From Pseudomonadota bacterium (lineage in GTDB: Bacteria > Desulfobacterota > Desulfarculia > Desulfarculales > JAHJDS01), in the NCBI GenBank assembly GCA_018812395.1, contig JAHJDS010000539.1, positions 1-17,743 on the forward strand: DNA of 17,743 bases. The letters run 5' to 3'. The notes beneath the pieces are model-generated. The model worked only from the letters and a program-made list of their open reading frames with translations, ran no database searches and was not told the origin of the DNA. The position numbers were made by a program, and so were the translations under genes. Positions 1-7,351 of the stretch are shown here, piece after piece; the stretch's first letter is position 1, and each line of letters opens with the position of its first letter.

Positions 1-732
1 CGGGTCGCCGCCGCCCTGGACAAGGTGGACCACCTGGTGGTGGCCGACCTGTTTCTGACGCGGACGGCGGCCAAGGCCGACGTGGTGTTGCCCCTGGCGG
101 CCGTCTTCGAGCAGCCCGGACGGCTGATGGGCCTCACCGGCAGGGTCCAGGCGTTCGAGGCCGGCGTTCCGCCCCCGGGCGAGGCCCGGCCCGAGTGGGC
201 CGTGATCCGCTCCCTGGCCGGCGCCCTGGGGGTGACCTTCAAGTACAAGAACGCGGAGGCCGTCTGGCGGGAACTGGCCAAACTGGCCCCGATCCTCAAG
301 AAGGCGGACCGGCCGGCCGCTCCGCCCCGGGCCGAGGGGGCCTACCTGGCCGTCAGCCCGACCTTCGCCGCGGCGGCCGACGCCAAGTGGCCCTACACCC
401 TCATCTCGACCCATGTCCGCTTTCACCACGGCGACGGCGTCCGCACCCGGGCGGCCAGCCGGCTACTCAAGGCGGCGCCGGTCCCCCTGGCCGGCCTGTC
501 GGCGGGGGACGCGTCCCGACTCGAGGTCGCGGCCGGCGGCCGGATCAAGATTTCCACGGCCAACGCCTCGGGGGTATTCGAGGTCCAGGTCGATGAGTCG
601 GTGCCGGCCGGGATGGTCGCCCTGCCCCTGGTGGTGGATCAGGCCGGAGCCGCCTGGCTGCTGCCCCAAAACGGCGACGGATTTATCATTCGCCACTGTT
701 CGGCCAAGCTGAGCCTTAAAGGAGTCGACTGA
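1..732 (+). CDS. Molybdopterin oxidoreductase, NuoG/FdhA-like, C-terminal part (5' end outside window)
   Basis: The frame is open from base 1, so only the last 243 residues are visible. The first ~80 residues match the end of a molybdopterin-binding domain (TAAKADVVLPLA, then a GRVQAFEAGVPPPGEA stretch). The rest, from about residue 125, looks like the C-terminal molybdopterin-dinucleotide-binding beta-barrel (HVRFHHGDGVRTR, then RIKIS and VPAGMVALPL). The segment EQPGRLMGLTGRVQ resembles the NuoG version of this motif more than the classical formate dehydrogenase version (DGTFTN-type). The catalytic residue (Sec/Cys) and N-terminal Fe-S clusters lie upstream, so formate dehydrogenase activity cannot be decided here. 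Its TGA overlaps the next ATG by one base. The order G-E-F and the tight spacing suggest it is the catalytic or electron-carrying partner of the two flavoprotein genes that follow. Confidence 0.8.
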   Translation, partial: RVAAALDKVDHLVVADLFLTRTAAKADVVLPLAAVFEQPGRLMGLTGRVQAFEAGVPPPGEARPEWAVIRSLAGALGVTFKYKNAEAVWRELAKLAPILKKADRPAAPPRAEGAYLAVSPTFAAAADAKWPYTLISTHVRFHHGDGVRTRAASRLLKAAPVPLAGLSAGDASRLEVAAGGRIKISTANASGVFEVQVDESVPAGMVALPLVVDQAGAAWLLPQNGDGFIIRHCSAKLSLKGVD

Positions 733-1226
733 TGAGTCAGAGCCAGAAAGCCCCCCCGCCGGTGGACTACGACCGCATCCGGGAAATCGTCTCGGAGCAC
801 AAGGGTGAGCCCGGGGTCTTGATTCCGGTCCTGCAGGAGGTCCAGGAAGAGGTGGGCTACATCCCGCCCGAGTCCATGTCCATCATCGCCAAGGGCCTCG
901 GCACCACCCCGGCCCAGGTCCAGGGGGTGCTGACCTTCTACGCCATGTTCTACACCGCCCCCCGGGGCCGGCACGTGGTCCGGGTCTGCCGGGGCACGGC
1001 CTGCCACGTCCGCGGCGGGGCCAACATCCTCCGGGCGGTGAAGGGCGACCTGGGACTCCAAGACGGCGAGACCGACGAGGACTACCAGTTCACCCTCGAG
1101 ACCGTGGCCTGCATGGGCGCCTGCGCGCTCTCGCCGGTGATGGTCGTGGGCAACGACTTCTACGGCCGCCTCAACCCGGCCCGGGTGGGGGCGATCCTGG
1201 ACGGATACAAGGGAGGCACCACATGA
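732..1226 (+). CDS. nuoE: NuoE/HydC-like [2Fe-2S] thioredoxin-fold subunit
   Basis: This 164-residue protein is the 24-kDa-type subunit of NADH-dependent complexes (complex I NuoE, bifurcating hydrogenase HydC, NAD-linked formate dehydrogenases). It carries one [2Fe-2S] cluster in a thioredoxin-like fold. The ligands are visible as C-x4-C (CRGTAC) near residue 85 and C-x3-C (CMGAC) near residue 127. The N-terminal helical part (IREIVSEHKGEPGVLIPVLQEVQ) is also typical. A strong AAAGGAG at 718-724 sits 7 bases before the ATG, which overlaps the preceding stop. The stop overlaps the following ATG in an ATGA junction, so translation of the NuoE- and NuoF-like subunits is probably coupled. It is expected to pass electrons between the NuoF flavin and the other subunits. 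The family assignment is firm; the exact complex is not. Confidence 0.93.
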   Translation: MSQSQKAPPPVDYDRIREIVSEHKGEPGVLIPVLQEVQEEVGYIPPESMSIIAKGLGTTPAQVQGVLTFYAMFYTAPRGRHVVRVCRGTACHVRGGANILRAVKGDLGLQDGETDEDYQFTLETVACMGACALSPVMVVGNDFYGRLNPARVGAILDGYKGGTT

Positions 1227-4200
1227 GCGAACGAGCGCGTCTGGACTCGGCCGCGGCCCTGCAAAAGTATCAGCGGCAGCTCCGGCTGGGCGTGGATCAG
1301 CGGAAGATGCGCCTCCACGTCTGCGTGGACACGGCCTGTCACGCCCTGGGGTCCTCGGAGGTCTGCCGCTGCGTCGAGGAGGAGGTGGACCAGCGGGACA
1401 TGGGCGATCGGGTCGAGATCAAGCGGACCGGCTGCCATGGCCTCTGCGAGCGGGGCCCGGTGGTGATGATCATGCCCGACGAGATCCTCTACCAGGAGAT
1501 CGACGCCGCCGACGCCCCGGACATCGTCACCGAGACGGTCCAGAACTTCAACCTCCTGGGCCGGCTGTTGTTCCAGGACCACTTCACCGGCCAACGCTAC
1601 GTCTACGCCGACCAGATCCCCTTCTACCGGGGCCAGATGAGGCGCGTCCTGGCCTTCAACGGCCGAATCGACCCGACCTCCATCGACGACTACCTGGCCG
1701 AGGGCGGTTACGAGGGCCTGGCCAAGGCCATTTTGGAGATGACCCCGGACGAGGTCATCGCCGAGGTGCTGGACTCCGGGCTGCGGGGCCGCGGCGGGGC
1801 CGGTTTCCCCACCGGCCGGAAGTGGCGGTTCACCCGCGACAACCCGGGGGATCAGAAATACGTGATCGTCAACGCCGACGAGGGCGATCCCGGGGCGTTC
1901 ATGGATCGGGCCGTGCTGGAGGGCAATCCCCACTCGGTCCTCGAGGGGGCGGCCATCGCCGGCTACGCCATGGGCGCCACCAAGGGCTACATCTACTGTC
2001 GGGCCGAGTACCCGGTGGCCGTAGAAAGGCTGAACCTGGCCCTGGGCCAGGCCCGGGAGATGGGCCTCATCGGCCCGAACATCCTGGGGTCCGACTTCGA
2101 GTTCGACCTCAAGGTCAAGCTGGGGGCCGGGGCATTCGTCTGCGGCGAGGAGACGGCCCTGATGGCCTCGATCATGGGCCAGCGGGGCATGCCCCGCATC
2201 CGGCCGCCCTTCCCGCCCCAGTCGGGCCTGTGGGCCATGCCGACCTGCATCAACAACGTCGAGACCATGGCCAACGTGCCGTTGATCCTGCGCCACGGCT
2301 CCGAGCAGTACGCCTCGGTGGGCACCGAGGGCTCGAAGGGCACCAAGATCTTTTCGCTCACCGGCCGGGTCAGGAACACCGGCCTGGTCGAGGTGCCCAT
2401 CGGCACGAGCATGAGGGAGGTCATCTTCGACATCGGCGGCGGCGTGCCCCGGGGCCGGCAATTCAAGGCGGCCCAGATGGGCGGCCCCTCGGGCGGCTGC
2501 GTCCCGGCCAGGTACGCCGACATCCAGCTCGACTACGAGTCGTTGCAGAAGGTGGGGGCGATCATCGGCTCGGGCGGGATGATCGTCATGGACGACAACA
2601 CCTGCATGGTCGACCTGGCCCGGTTCTTCGTCGCCTTCACCCAGGAGGAATCCTGCGGCCAGTGCGCCCCCTGCCGCCTGGGCACCAAGCAGATGCTGAT
2701 GATCCTGGAGCGGATCACCCAGGGGCTGGGGGTCGAATCCGACCTGGAACTCCTGGAGAACCTGGCCCGGGACGTCAAGCGCACCTCGCTGTGCGGTCTG
2801 GGCCAGACCTGCCCCAATCCGGTGCTGTCGACCCTCCAGCACTTCCGGGATGAGTACCGGCAGCACATCCTGGACCGGCGCTGCCCGGCGGCGGTCTGCG
2901 AGGCCATGGCCATCAGTCCCTGCCAGCACGCCTGCCCGGCCGGCATCGACGTCCCGGCCTACGTCGCCCTGATCGGCGAGGGACGATACCTGGAGGCGAC
3001 CGAGGTCATCCGGGAGCGCAACCCCTTCCCGGCGGTCTGCGGCCGGATCTGCACCCATCCCTGCGAACTCAAGTGCCGGCGGGGCGAGGTCGACGACGCC
3101 ATCGCCATCCGGGCCCTCAAGAGGCAGGCCGCCGATTACTGGTTCGAGCACCGCCAGGGCAAGGTCAAGCCCTTCCCGGTGACCAAGAAGGAAAAGGTGG
3201 CCATCGTCGGCTCGGGGCCGGCCGGGCTGACCTGCGGCTACTTCCTACGCCAGATGGGCTACGAGGCCGAGGTGTTCGAGGCCCAGGACCGGGCCGGCGG
3301 CATGCTCGGCGTGGCCGTGCCCGAGTTCCGGCTGCCCCGGGAGATCATCGACCTCGAGATCGACCACGTCATCCAGCGGGGAGTCAAGGTCCACCTCAAC
3401 AGTCCGATCGACGCCCGGCGCACGCCCGAGGACCTGCTCGAGGAGGGCTTCGCCGCCGTGTTCCTGGCCGCCGGGGCGATGAGTTCGATGCGGCTCAACA
3501 TCCCCGGCGAGGAACGCAAGCCCGAGGGCCTCCTCTACGGCCTGCCCTTCCTGATGGACGTCCGCAAGGGGATCATCAAGGACCTGAGCGGTAAGGCCGT
3601 CGTTGTCGTCGGCGGGGGCAACGTGGCCATGGACGTGGCCCGGACCTGCGTCCGGCTGGGGGCGGTCCGGGTGGACGCGGTCTGCCTCGAAGGCCGGCGG
3701 GAGATGCCGGCCACCGAGCTGGAAATCAATGCCGCCTTGCAGGAGGGCATCGAGTTGCACCCGGCCTGGGGTCCCGAGGCCATCGTGGGCGAGAGCCAGG
3801 TCGAAGGCCTGTCCCTGATCGGTTGCACCCGGGTGTTCGACGACACCGGCCGGTTCAACCCCAGCTTCGACGACACCGTCCGGATGACCCTCAAGACCGA
3901 CGTGGTCATTCCATCCATCGGCCAGGCGGTGGACCTGTCGTTTCTGTCCGAGGACAGCCGCCTGGAGCGGGCCGTCTGGGGCCGCCTGACCGTGGACGAC
4001 AACACCCTGCAGACCAACATCGAGGGCATCTTCGCCGGGGGCGACTTCACCACCGGCCCGACCTTCTGCGTCCGGGCCATTGGCTCGGGCCGCCGAGGGG
4101 CCTTGTCCATCGATCGGTATCTCCGGGGGATCGAGGGCCGCCTGATCGTCCCCGACGAAAAGGTCCCGCTCGACGTGGAGCGGCGGGAGCCCGAGCCGGG

Positions 4201-4339
4201 CGGACGCATCTGGCCCGGCGAGATGGCGGCCGAGCGCCGAAGCGTCAGCTTCGACGAGGTGGAACAGGTCTACACCGAGGGCCAGGCCTGGGCCGAGGCC
4301 CGGCGTTGTTTACGCTGCGATCTGGAGCGCGGCCAGTAA
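1223..4339 (+). CDS. NuoF/HydB-like NADH-binding flavoprotein fused to GltD/NfnB-like FAD-NAD(P)H oxidoreductase
   Basis: The 1038-residue protein joins two redox enzymes. Residues 30-80 form a [2Fe-2S] thioredoxin-like domain (C34, C39, C71, C75), as in HydB-type NuoF. Residues 130-545 are NuoF proper: GRGGAGFPTGRKW (189-201) and NADEGDPGAFMDR (217-229) bind FMN/NADH, followed by an SLBB region and the [4Fe-4S] ligands C478, C481, C484 and C524. From about 550 a GltD-like module begins. Its cysteine-rich head (C554, C559, C567, C571, C606, C610, C614, C618) could hold two [4Fe-4S] clusters. It is followed by an FAD motif (GSGPAG, 663-668), an NAD(P) motif (VGGGNVAMD, 796-804) and a second FAD motif (GIFAGGDFTTGP, 935-946). 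It ends with a CLRC pair (1029, 1032). HydB proteins usually end in a small ferredoxin domain; here the GltD part takes that place. Two nucleotide sites and two flavins suggest transhydrogenase or bifurcating chemistry. That is inference. Confidence 0.93.
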   Translation: MSERARLDSAAALQKYQRQLRLGVDQRKMRLHVCVDTACHALGSSEVCRCVEEEVDQRDMGDRVEIKRTGCHGLCERGPVVMIMPDEILYQEIDAADAPDIVTETVQNFNLLGRLLFQDHFTGQRYVYADQIPFYRGQMRRVLAFNGRIDPTSIDDYLAEGGYEGLAKAILEMTPDEVIAEVLDSGLRGRGGAGFPTGRKWRFTRDNPGDQKYVIVNADEGDPGAFMDRAVLEGNPHSVLEGAAIAGYAMGATKGYIYCRAEYPVAVERLNLALGQAREMGLIGPNILGSDFEFDLKVKLGAGAFVCGEETALMASIMGQRGMPRIRPPFPPQSGLWAMPTCINNVETMANVPLILRHGSEQYASVGTEGSKGTKIFSLTGRVRNTGLVEVPIGTSMREVIFDIGGGVPRGRQFKAAQMGGPSGGCVPARYADIQLDYESLQKVGAIIGSGGMIVMDDNTCMVDLARFFVAFTQEESCGQCAPCRLGTKQMLMILERITQGLGVESDLELLENLARDVKRTSLCGLGQTCPNPVLSTLQHFRDEYRQHILDRRCPAAVCEAMAISPCQHACPAGIDVPAYVALIGEGRYLEATEVIRERNPFPAVCGRICTHPCELKCRRGEVDDAIAIRALKRQAADYWFEHRQGKVKPFPVTKKEKVAIVGSGPAGLTCGYFLRQMGYEAEVFEAQDRAGGMLGVAVPEFRLPREIIDLEIDHVIQRGVKVHLNSPIDARRTPEDLLEEGFAAVFLAAGAMSSMRLNIPGEERKPEGLLYGLPFLMDVRKGIIKDLSGKAVVVVGGGNVAMDVARTCVRLGAVRVDAVCLEGRREMPATELEINAALQEGIELHPAWGPEAIVGESQVEGLSLIGCTRVFDDTGRFNPSFDDTVRMTLKTDVVIPSIGQAVDLSFLSEDSRLERAVWGRLTVDDNTLQTNIEGIFAGGDFTTGPTFCVRAIGSGRRGALSIDRYLRGIEGRLIVPDEKVPLDVERREPEPGGRIWPGEMAAERRSVSFDEVEQVYTEGQAWAEARRCLRCDLERGQ

Positions 4340-4361
4340 ATTACATAAAACGGGGGAACAG

Positions 4362-5012
4362 ATGATTCGATCCATTACCCGGCCCAAGCCGGCCGAAGAA
4401 GTGGACAGGCTCCTGGACGACGCCGGGCGGGTGTTCGTGATCGGCTGCGGCACGTGCACCACCTTGACCAAGACCGGCGGCCTCGAGGAAGTGGCCGCCG
4501 AAGTCAAACGCCTGACCGAGGCCGGACGCCTGGTGACCGGTTCGGTGGTCCTGCCCGTGGCCTGCGACGAACTGACGGCCGAGGCCCTGGCCGAGCACGG
4601 CGACGCCATCAATATGGCCGACGCCGTGCTGGTCATGAGCTGCGCCTTTGGCGTCCAGACCGTGGCCCGCCAACTGGTCAAGACGGTCGTCCCCTTCCAA
4701 GACACCTTGTTCATCGGCAAGGAGAAGGGACGCCTGTTGTTCGACGAGATCTGCCAGCAGTGCGGCGACTGCATCCTCGGGGAAACGGGCGGCGTCTGCC
4801 CGGTGGTGTCGTGCCACAAGGGCCTGGTCAACGGCCCCTGCGGCGGGACCAACGCCGGCAAGTGCGAGATCGACGCGGACAAGGACTGCGCCTGGACGCT
4901 GATCTACGAGCGCCTGGAGAAACTGGGCAAGCTGGACCTGATGCGCCGCCTGCAGCCGCCCCGCAACCACCAGGTCGAGCCCCGCCCGGGCAAGATCCGC
5001 CTGAGCGCGTGA
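4362..5012 (+). CDS. metV: MetV, zinc/Fe-S partner subunit of methylenetetrahydrofolate reductase
   Basis: This 216-residue protein belongs to the MTHFR C-terminal (MetV) family found beside MetF in Wood-Ljungdahl organisms. In known acetogen enzymes MetV binds MetF and carries Fe-S and/or Zn that feeds electrons to the MetF flavin. Cysteine motifs typical of the family are visible: GCGTCT near the N-terminus, SCAFG in the middle, CQQCGDC, then GGVCPVVSCHKGLVNGPCGG and GKCEID. The start is preceded by GGGGGA about 22 bases after the end of the NuoF-GltD gene, and metF starts 15 bases after its stop. The position between a multi-cofactor flavoprotein and metF suggests that MetV is the electron bridge from that complex to methylene-THF reduction. 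The family call is secure; the physical complex is inferred. Confidence 0.92.
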   Translation: MIRSITRPKPAEEVDRLLDDAGRVFVIGCGTCTTLTKTGGLEEVAAEVKRLTEAGRLVTGSVVLPVACDELTAEALAEHGDAINMADAVLVMSCAFGVQTVARQLVKTVVPFQDTLFIGKEKGRLLFDEICQQCGDCILGETGGVCPVVSCHKGLVNGPCGGTNAGKCEIDADKDCAWTLIYERLEKLGKLDLMRRLQPPRNHQVEPRPGKIRLSA

Positions 5013-5027
5013 AAGGAGGAACGGCTG

Positions 5028-5918
5028 ATGGTATCTCGGTTCAAAGAAGCGCTGGAGTCTGGCAAGTTCGTCGTCACCTCCGAAGTGGCTCCGCCCAAGG
5101 GGACGGACCTGGAGACGTTCCAGCACCACGTCGAGCTGCTCAAAGACAAGGTGGACGCCATGAACGTCACCGACCACCAGTCGTCGGTGATGCGCTTTCC
5201 GTCCATCGGCGGGGCGCTGATAATCAAGGAGGCCGGCGGCGAGCCGATCCTGCAGATGACCTGCCGGGACCGGAACCGGATGGCCCTCCAGGCCGACCTC
5301 TTATTCGCCTACTCCCGGGGCATCCGCAACGTCTTGTGCCTGACCGGCGATTCGGTGGTCGTCGGCGATCACAAGGAGGCCAAGGGCGTCTTCGACCTGG
5401 ACAGCTCCCAACTGGTGGCCACGGTCCGGCGCCTGGAAAAGGGGACCGACCTGGGCGGCAACAAGGTCTCGGGCGAGTTCGCCATGTGCGCCGGGGCGAT
5501 CGTCACCCCCGAGGCCGATCCCCTGGCGCCCCAGCAGATAAAGTTCGAAAAGAAGATCGCCGCCGGGGCCGAGTTCATCCAGACCCAGGCCATCTATGAC
5601 CTGGACAACTTCGCCGAGTTCATGAAGTACGCCCGTGGCTTTGACGTGAAGATCCTGGCCGGGGTCATTCTGCTCACCTCGGCCGGCATGGCCCGGTTCA
5701 TGAACAAGAACGTGCCCGGCGTCTTTGTCCCTAAAGATCTGATCGACGAGATGGCCGCCGCGCCCAAGGGGCAGGCCATGCAGGCCGGCATCGCCATCGC
5801 CGGGCGGATGATCCGCCGGATCAAGGACGAGGGCCTGTGCGACGGGGTCCATATCATGGCCATCGGCAAGGAGGAGGTGGTGCCGGATATCCTTGCCGAA
5901 GCGAACTTGGGTGTGTAG
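5028..5918 (+). CDS. metF: 5,10-methylenetetrahydrofolate reductase
   Basis: MetF reduces methylene-THF to methyl-THF (or runs in reverse) with FAD in a TIM barrel. The 296 residues match the family length. Visible marks include the N-terminal VTSEVAPPKG, whose Glu19 corresponds to the catalytic glutamate; AMNVTDHQSS; LQMTCRDRNR; the LCLTGD strand; and EFIQTQAIYDLD late in the barrel. AAAGGAGG lies 8 bases before the ATG and overlaps the metV stop region. Being cotranscribed with metV and a NuoEF-type flavoprotein argues for a role in the methyl branch of the Wood-Ljungdahl pathway rather than only methionine synthesis. No separate NADH site need exist in MetF if electrons come through MetV. 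Confidence 0.95.
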   Translation: MVSRFKEALESGKFVVTSEVAPPKGTDLETFQHHVELLKDKVDAMNVTDHQSSVMRFPSIGGALIIKEAGGEPILQMTCRDRNRMALQADLLFAYSRGIRNVLCLTGDSVVVGDHKEAKGVFDLDSSQLVATVRRLEKGTDLGGNKVSGEFAMCAGAIVTPEADPLAPQQIKFEKKIAAGAEFIQTQAIYDLDNFAEFMKYARGFDVKILAGVILLTSAGMARFMNKNVPGVFVPKDLIDEMAAAPKGQAMQAGIAIAGRMIRRIKDEGLCDGVHIMAIGKEEVVPDILAEANLGV

Positions 5919-5943
5919 AATACCTCTGGAAAGGAGGACCTCC

Positions 5944-6321
5944 ATGGCCAGGATACTGATTGTGGACGACGATCCGGATCTGGAGGAAACGGTGAGCATG
6001 ATGCTCGAGGCCAAGGGGTACGACACCCTGGCCGCCTACGGGGGAATCGAGGGCCTGGACAAGGCCAAGAGCGAGAAACCGGATCTGATCGTGCTCGACG
6101 TCATGATGCCGGACAAGGACGGCTTTGCCGTGTGCGAGGAACTAAAAGGGAATCCCGAGTTCGAGGACATCCCCATCATCCTGCTGACGGCCATCGGCCA
6201 GAAGGTGTCGACGACCCGTTACTCCCACTCCGGAGGCATGGCCACCTCGGCCGACGACTTCTTCGAGAAACCGGTCAAACCCGACGAGCTGGTCACCCAG
6301 ATCGAGCGCCTGTTGGGCTGA
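5944..6321 (+). CDS. Single-domain (CheY-like) response regulator
   Basis: The 125 residues make up one receiver domain with no output domain. The acidic pocket is VDDDPD (residues 8-12), the phospho-acceptor is Asp52 in LIVLDVMMP, the conserved Thr is Thr82 in LLTA, and the Lys is Lys109 in EKPVKPDEL. I chose the ATG at 5944 because AAAGGAGG lies just upstream and the protein then begins exactly at the first beta-strand. It sits 25 bases behind metF, so it is probably the last gene of the operon. A stand-alone receiver must act through a protein partner or a phosphorelay. No histidine kinase is visible in the window, and its link to one-carbon metabolism is unknown. Confidence 0.9.
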   Translation: MARILIVDDDPDLEETVSMMLEAKGYDTLAAYGGIEGLDKAKSEKPDLIVLDVMMPDKDGFAVCEELKGNPEFEDIPIILLTAIGQKVSTTRYSHSGGMATSADDFFEKPVKPDELVTQIERLLG

Positions 6322-6672
6322 CCCGGGGGCCGATCGGGGCCAGGCCGGAGCCGGGCCGAGGCGGCGAGCCGAGTCGGACGACCCCGGGCCCGAGCCGAGT
6401 CCGACGGCGGGGGGGTAACGACGCTCGTCGCCGAGAGTGACTGACGGCGGCCTCTTGGTTTTTCGTGCCGGGCCGCGGATCAATAAGTGGCGAGGTGACT
6501 CGGTTTTGGGATGCGAGGGGGGTTCTGATCGCGGCGCCTTGACAATGCTCGGGCTGGCGGGTTAGGGTTTTCCGTCGCGGCCTTCGGAGATTTCGGTTCG
6601 GGCCGGCGGGGCGAGGTAATCGTCGGCCTTGGTTCTGACAGCCGGCCGATTGATTTATTCGCCAAAAATTTA
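6322..6672. other. Non-coding spacer between the metVF operon and tRNA-Thr
   Basis: I see no convincing gene in these 351 bases. They hold an imperfect 16-bp direct repeat (6365-6380 and 6391-6406, one mismatch) whose cores also form an inverted pair, GTCGGAC at 6373-6379 and GTCCGAC at 6399-6405. A possible weak terminator follows: stem 6427-6433 with 6445-6451 (one G-U pair), then five T at 6459-6463. A TTGACA at 6539-6544 followed 18 bases later by TAGGGT could be a promoter for the tRNA, but the -10 match is poor. Confidence 0.5.
6427..6463 (+). terminator. Possible weak intrinsic terminator after the response regulator
   Basis: Seven-base stem GTCGCCG/CGGCGGC with one G-U pair, followed after seven bases by TTTTT. 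The gap before the T-run is long, so this is only a candidate end for the metVF operon transcript. Confidence 0.25.
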
Positions 6673-6748
6673 GCCACCGTAGCTCAGTTGGCAGAGCGGC
6701 TGATTCGTAATCAGTAGGTCGTGGGTTCGATTCCCTCCGGTGGCTCCA
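6673..6748 (+). tRNA. tRNA-Thr (anticodon CGU)
   Basis: The 76 bases fold as a full cloverleaf: acceptor stem GCCACCG/CGGTGGC, D-arm GCTC/GAGC, anticodon stem GCTGA/TCAGT with loop TTCGTAA, and T-arm GTGGG-TTCGATT-CCCTC. Position 73 is U and the CCA end is encoded in the DNA. The loop gives anticodon CGU, which reads the threonine codon ACG. The 3' end is immediately followed by lower-GC accessory DNA, which fits the common use of tRNA 3' ends as integration sites. Confidence 0.95.
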
Positions 6749-6795
6749 ATAATATCAATTGGGTATGGCAAGCGGCCTGACCCCTTTTTCTTGGC

Positions 6796-6816
6796 TAGCA
6801 TCCAAATAGCATCCAA
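6796..6816 (+). repeat. Tandem direct repeat TAGCATCCAA (two copies, 11-bp period)
   Basis: TAGCATCCAA occurs at 6796-6805 and again at 6807-6816, beginning 48 bases after the tRNA 3' end. Closely spaced direct repeats beside a tRNA end are typical of arm-type binding sites for tyrosine integrases, so this may be the remains of an attachment region. No integrase gene is present in the window. Confidence 0.5.
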
Positions 6817-6896
6817 TAAATATCGAATTGCGGCGTAGTCAGGAGCCGTATATCGCCGACAGGCTGGGCTCAACGGGCTGGCTGCTTGTTAAATTG

Positions 6897-6923
6897 GCGT
6901 GACCAGAAGTCACGCAATTTTTT
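6897..6923 (+). terminator. Intrinsic terminator
   Basis: A perfect 7-bp stem GCGTGAC (6897-6903) and GTCACGC (6909-6915) with loop CAGAA is followed by AA and six T (6918-6923). It would end the tRNA-Thr transcript or that of a lost gene just upstream. Confidence 0.75.
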
Positions 6924-7129
6924 GCGCCCACCACACCGGCCCGAAGCTGATTCCCAATAAAAATCCCGAGTGCCCTCTTCCCCACCCGTATCGATACGTT
7001 CCCCGACAGCCCAAAACACTTCCCCAAAGCTCTTGGACTCTCCTCAACAAATTTAAAGACAATAATATCATTTAGTTATCTGTTGGCAAGCCCGTTGCTC
7101 TATCCTCCGGCAAACGAAGGAGTGGAGCA

Positions 7130-7351
7130 ATGAACACATCACCTTTTCTCGACACCCGACAGGCCGCTCAGTACCTGGGCCTCTCGCCCCGGACGCTGGA
7201 GAAGTGGCGGTTGACGGGATCGGGGCCGACCCATCGGAAGTTCGGGTCACGGGTCCTGTACTCCGTCGACGACCTGGATCTCTGGGCGAAAACTAGGCGA
7301 CGCCGTTCTACCTCCGAAACTCCAGGTGAGGAGGGGAACAAGCGAGGGTGA
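7130..7351 (+). CDS. Excisionase/AlpA-like helix-turn-helix DNA-binding protein
   Basis: This is a small 73-residue protein. Residues 6-52 form the winged HTH of the excisionase/MerR-like HTH_17 family: FLDTRQAAQYLGLSPRTLEKWRLTGSGP, then a wing with KFGSRVLYSVDDLDLW. The C-terminal 20 residues are basic and polar. AAGGAG at 7117-7122 lies 7 bases before the ATG. Such proteins regulate or help excise integrated elements. The TGA overlaps the GTG start of a second HTH gene (GTGA), so the two form an operon. With tRNA-Thr on one side and decayed sequence on the other, it probably belongs to an element remnant. Whether it still acts is unknown. Confidence 0.8.
   Translation: MNTSPFLDTRQAAQYLGLSPRTLEKWRLTGSGPTHRKFGSRVLYSVDDLDLWAKTRRRRSTSETPGEEGNKRG

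Larger units (their letters stand above)
6749..7129. other. Lower-GC intergenic segment downstream of tRNA-Thr
   Basis: No supported gene. The segment is visibly richer in A+T than its surroundings. It contains the tandem TAGCATCCAA repeats at 6796-6816 and a strong intrinsic terminator at 6897-6923. A short open stretch upstream of that terminator (about 6811-6903, + strand) ends in a stop inside the terminator stem and could be the tail of a lost gene, but I recognise no family. Such sequence is common at the edge of integrated elements. Confidence 0.5.

Noticed and set aside
1160..3151. 663-residue open frame antisense to the NuoF-GltD gene
   Set aside because: Long antisense frames are expected in very GC-rich DNA; composition is low-complexity (Gly, Asp, Ala, Leu) and no domain is visible, while the + strand gene is unmistakable.
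6670..6873. Minus-strand open frame ending in GNRTHDLLITNQPLCQLSYGG-like residues
   Set aside because: This is the antisense translation of the tRNA-Thr gene, a well-known false protein.
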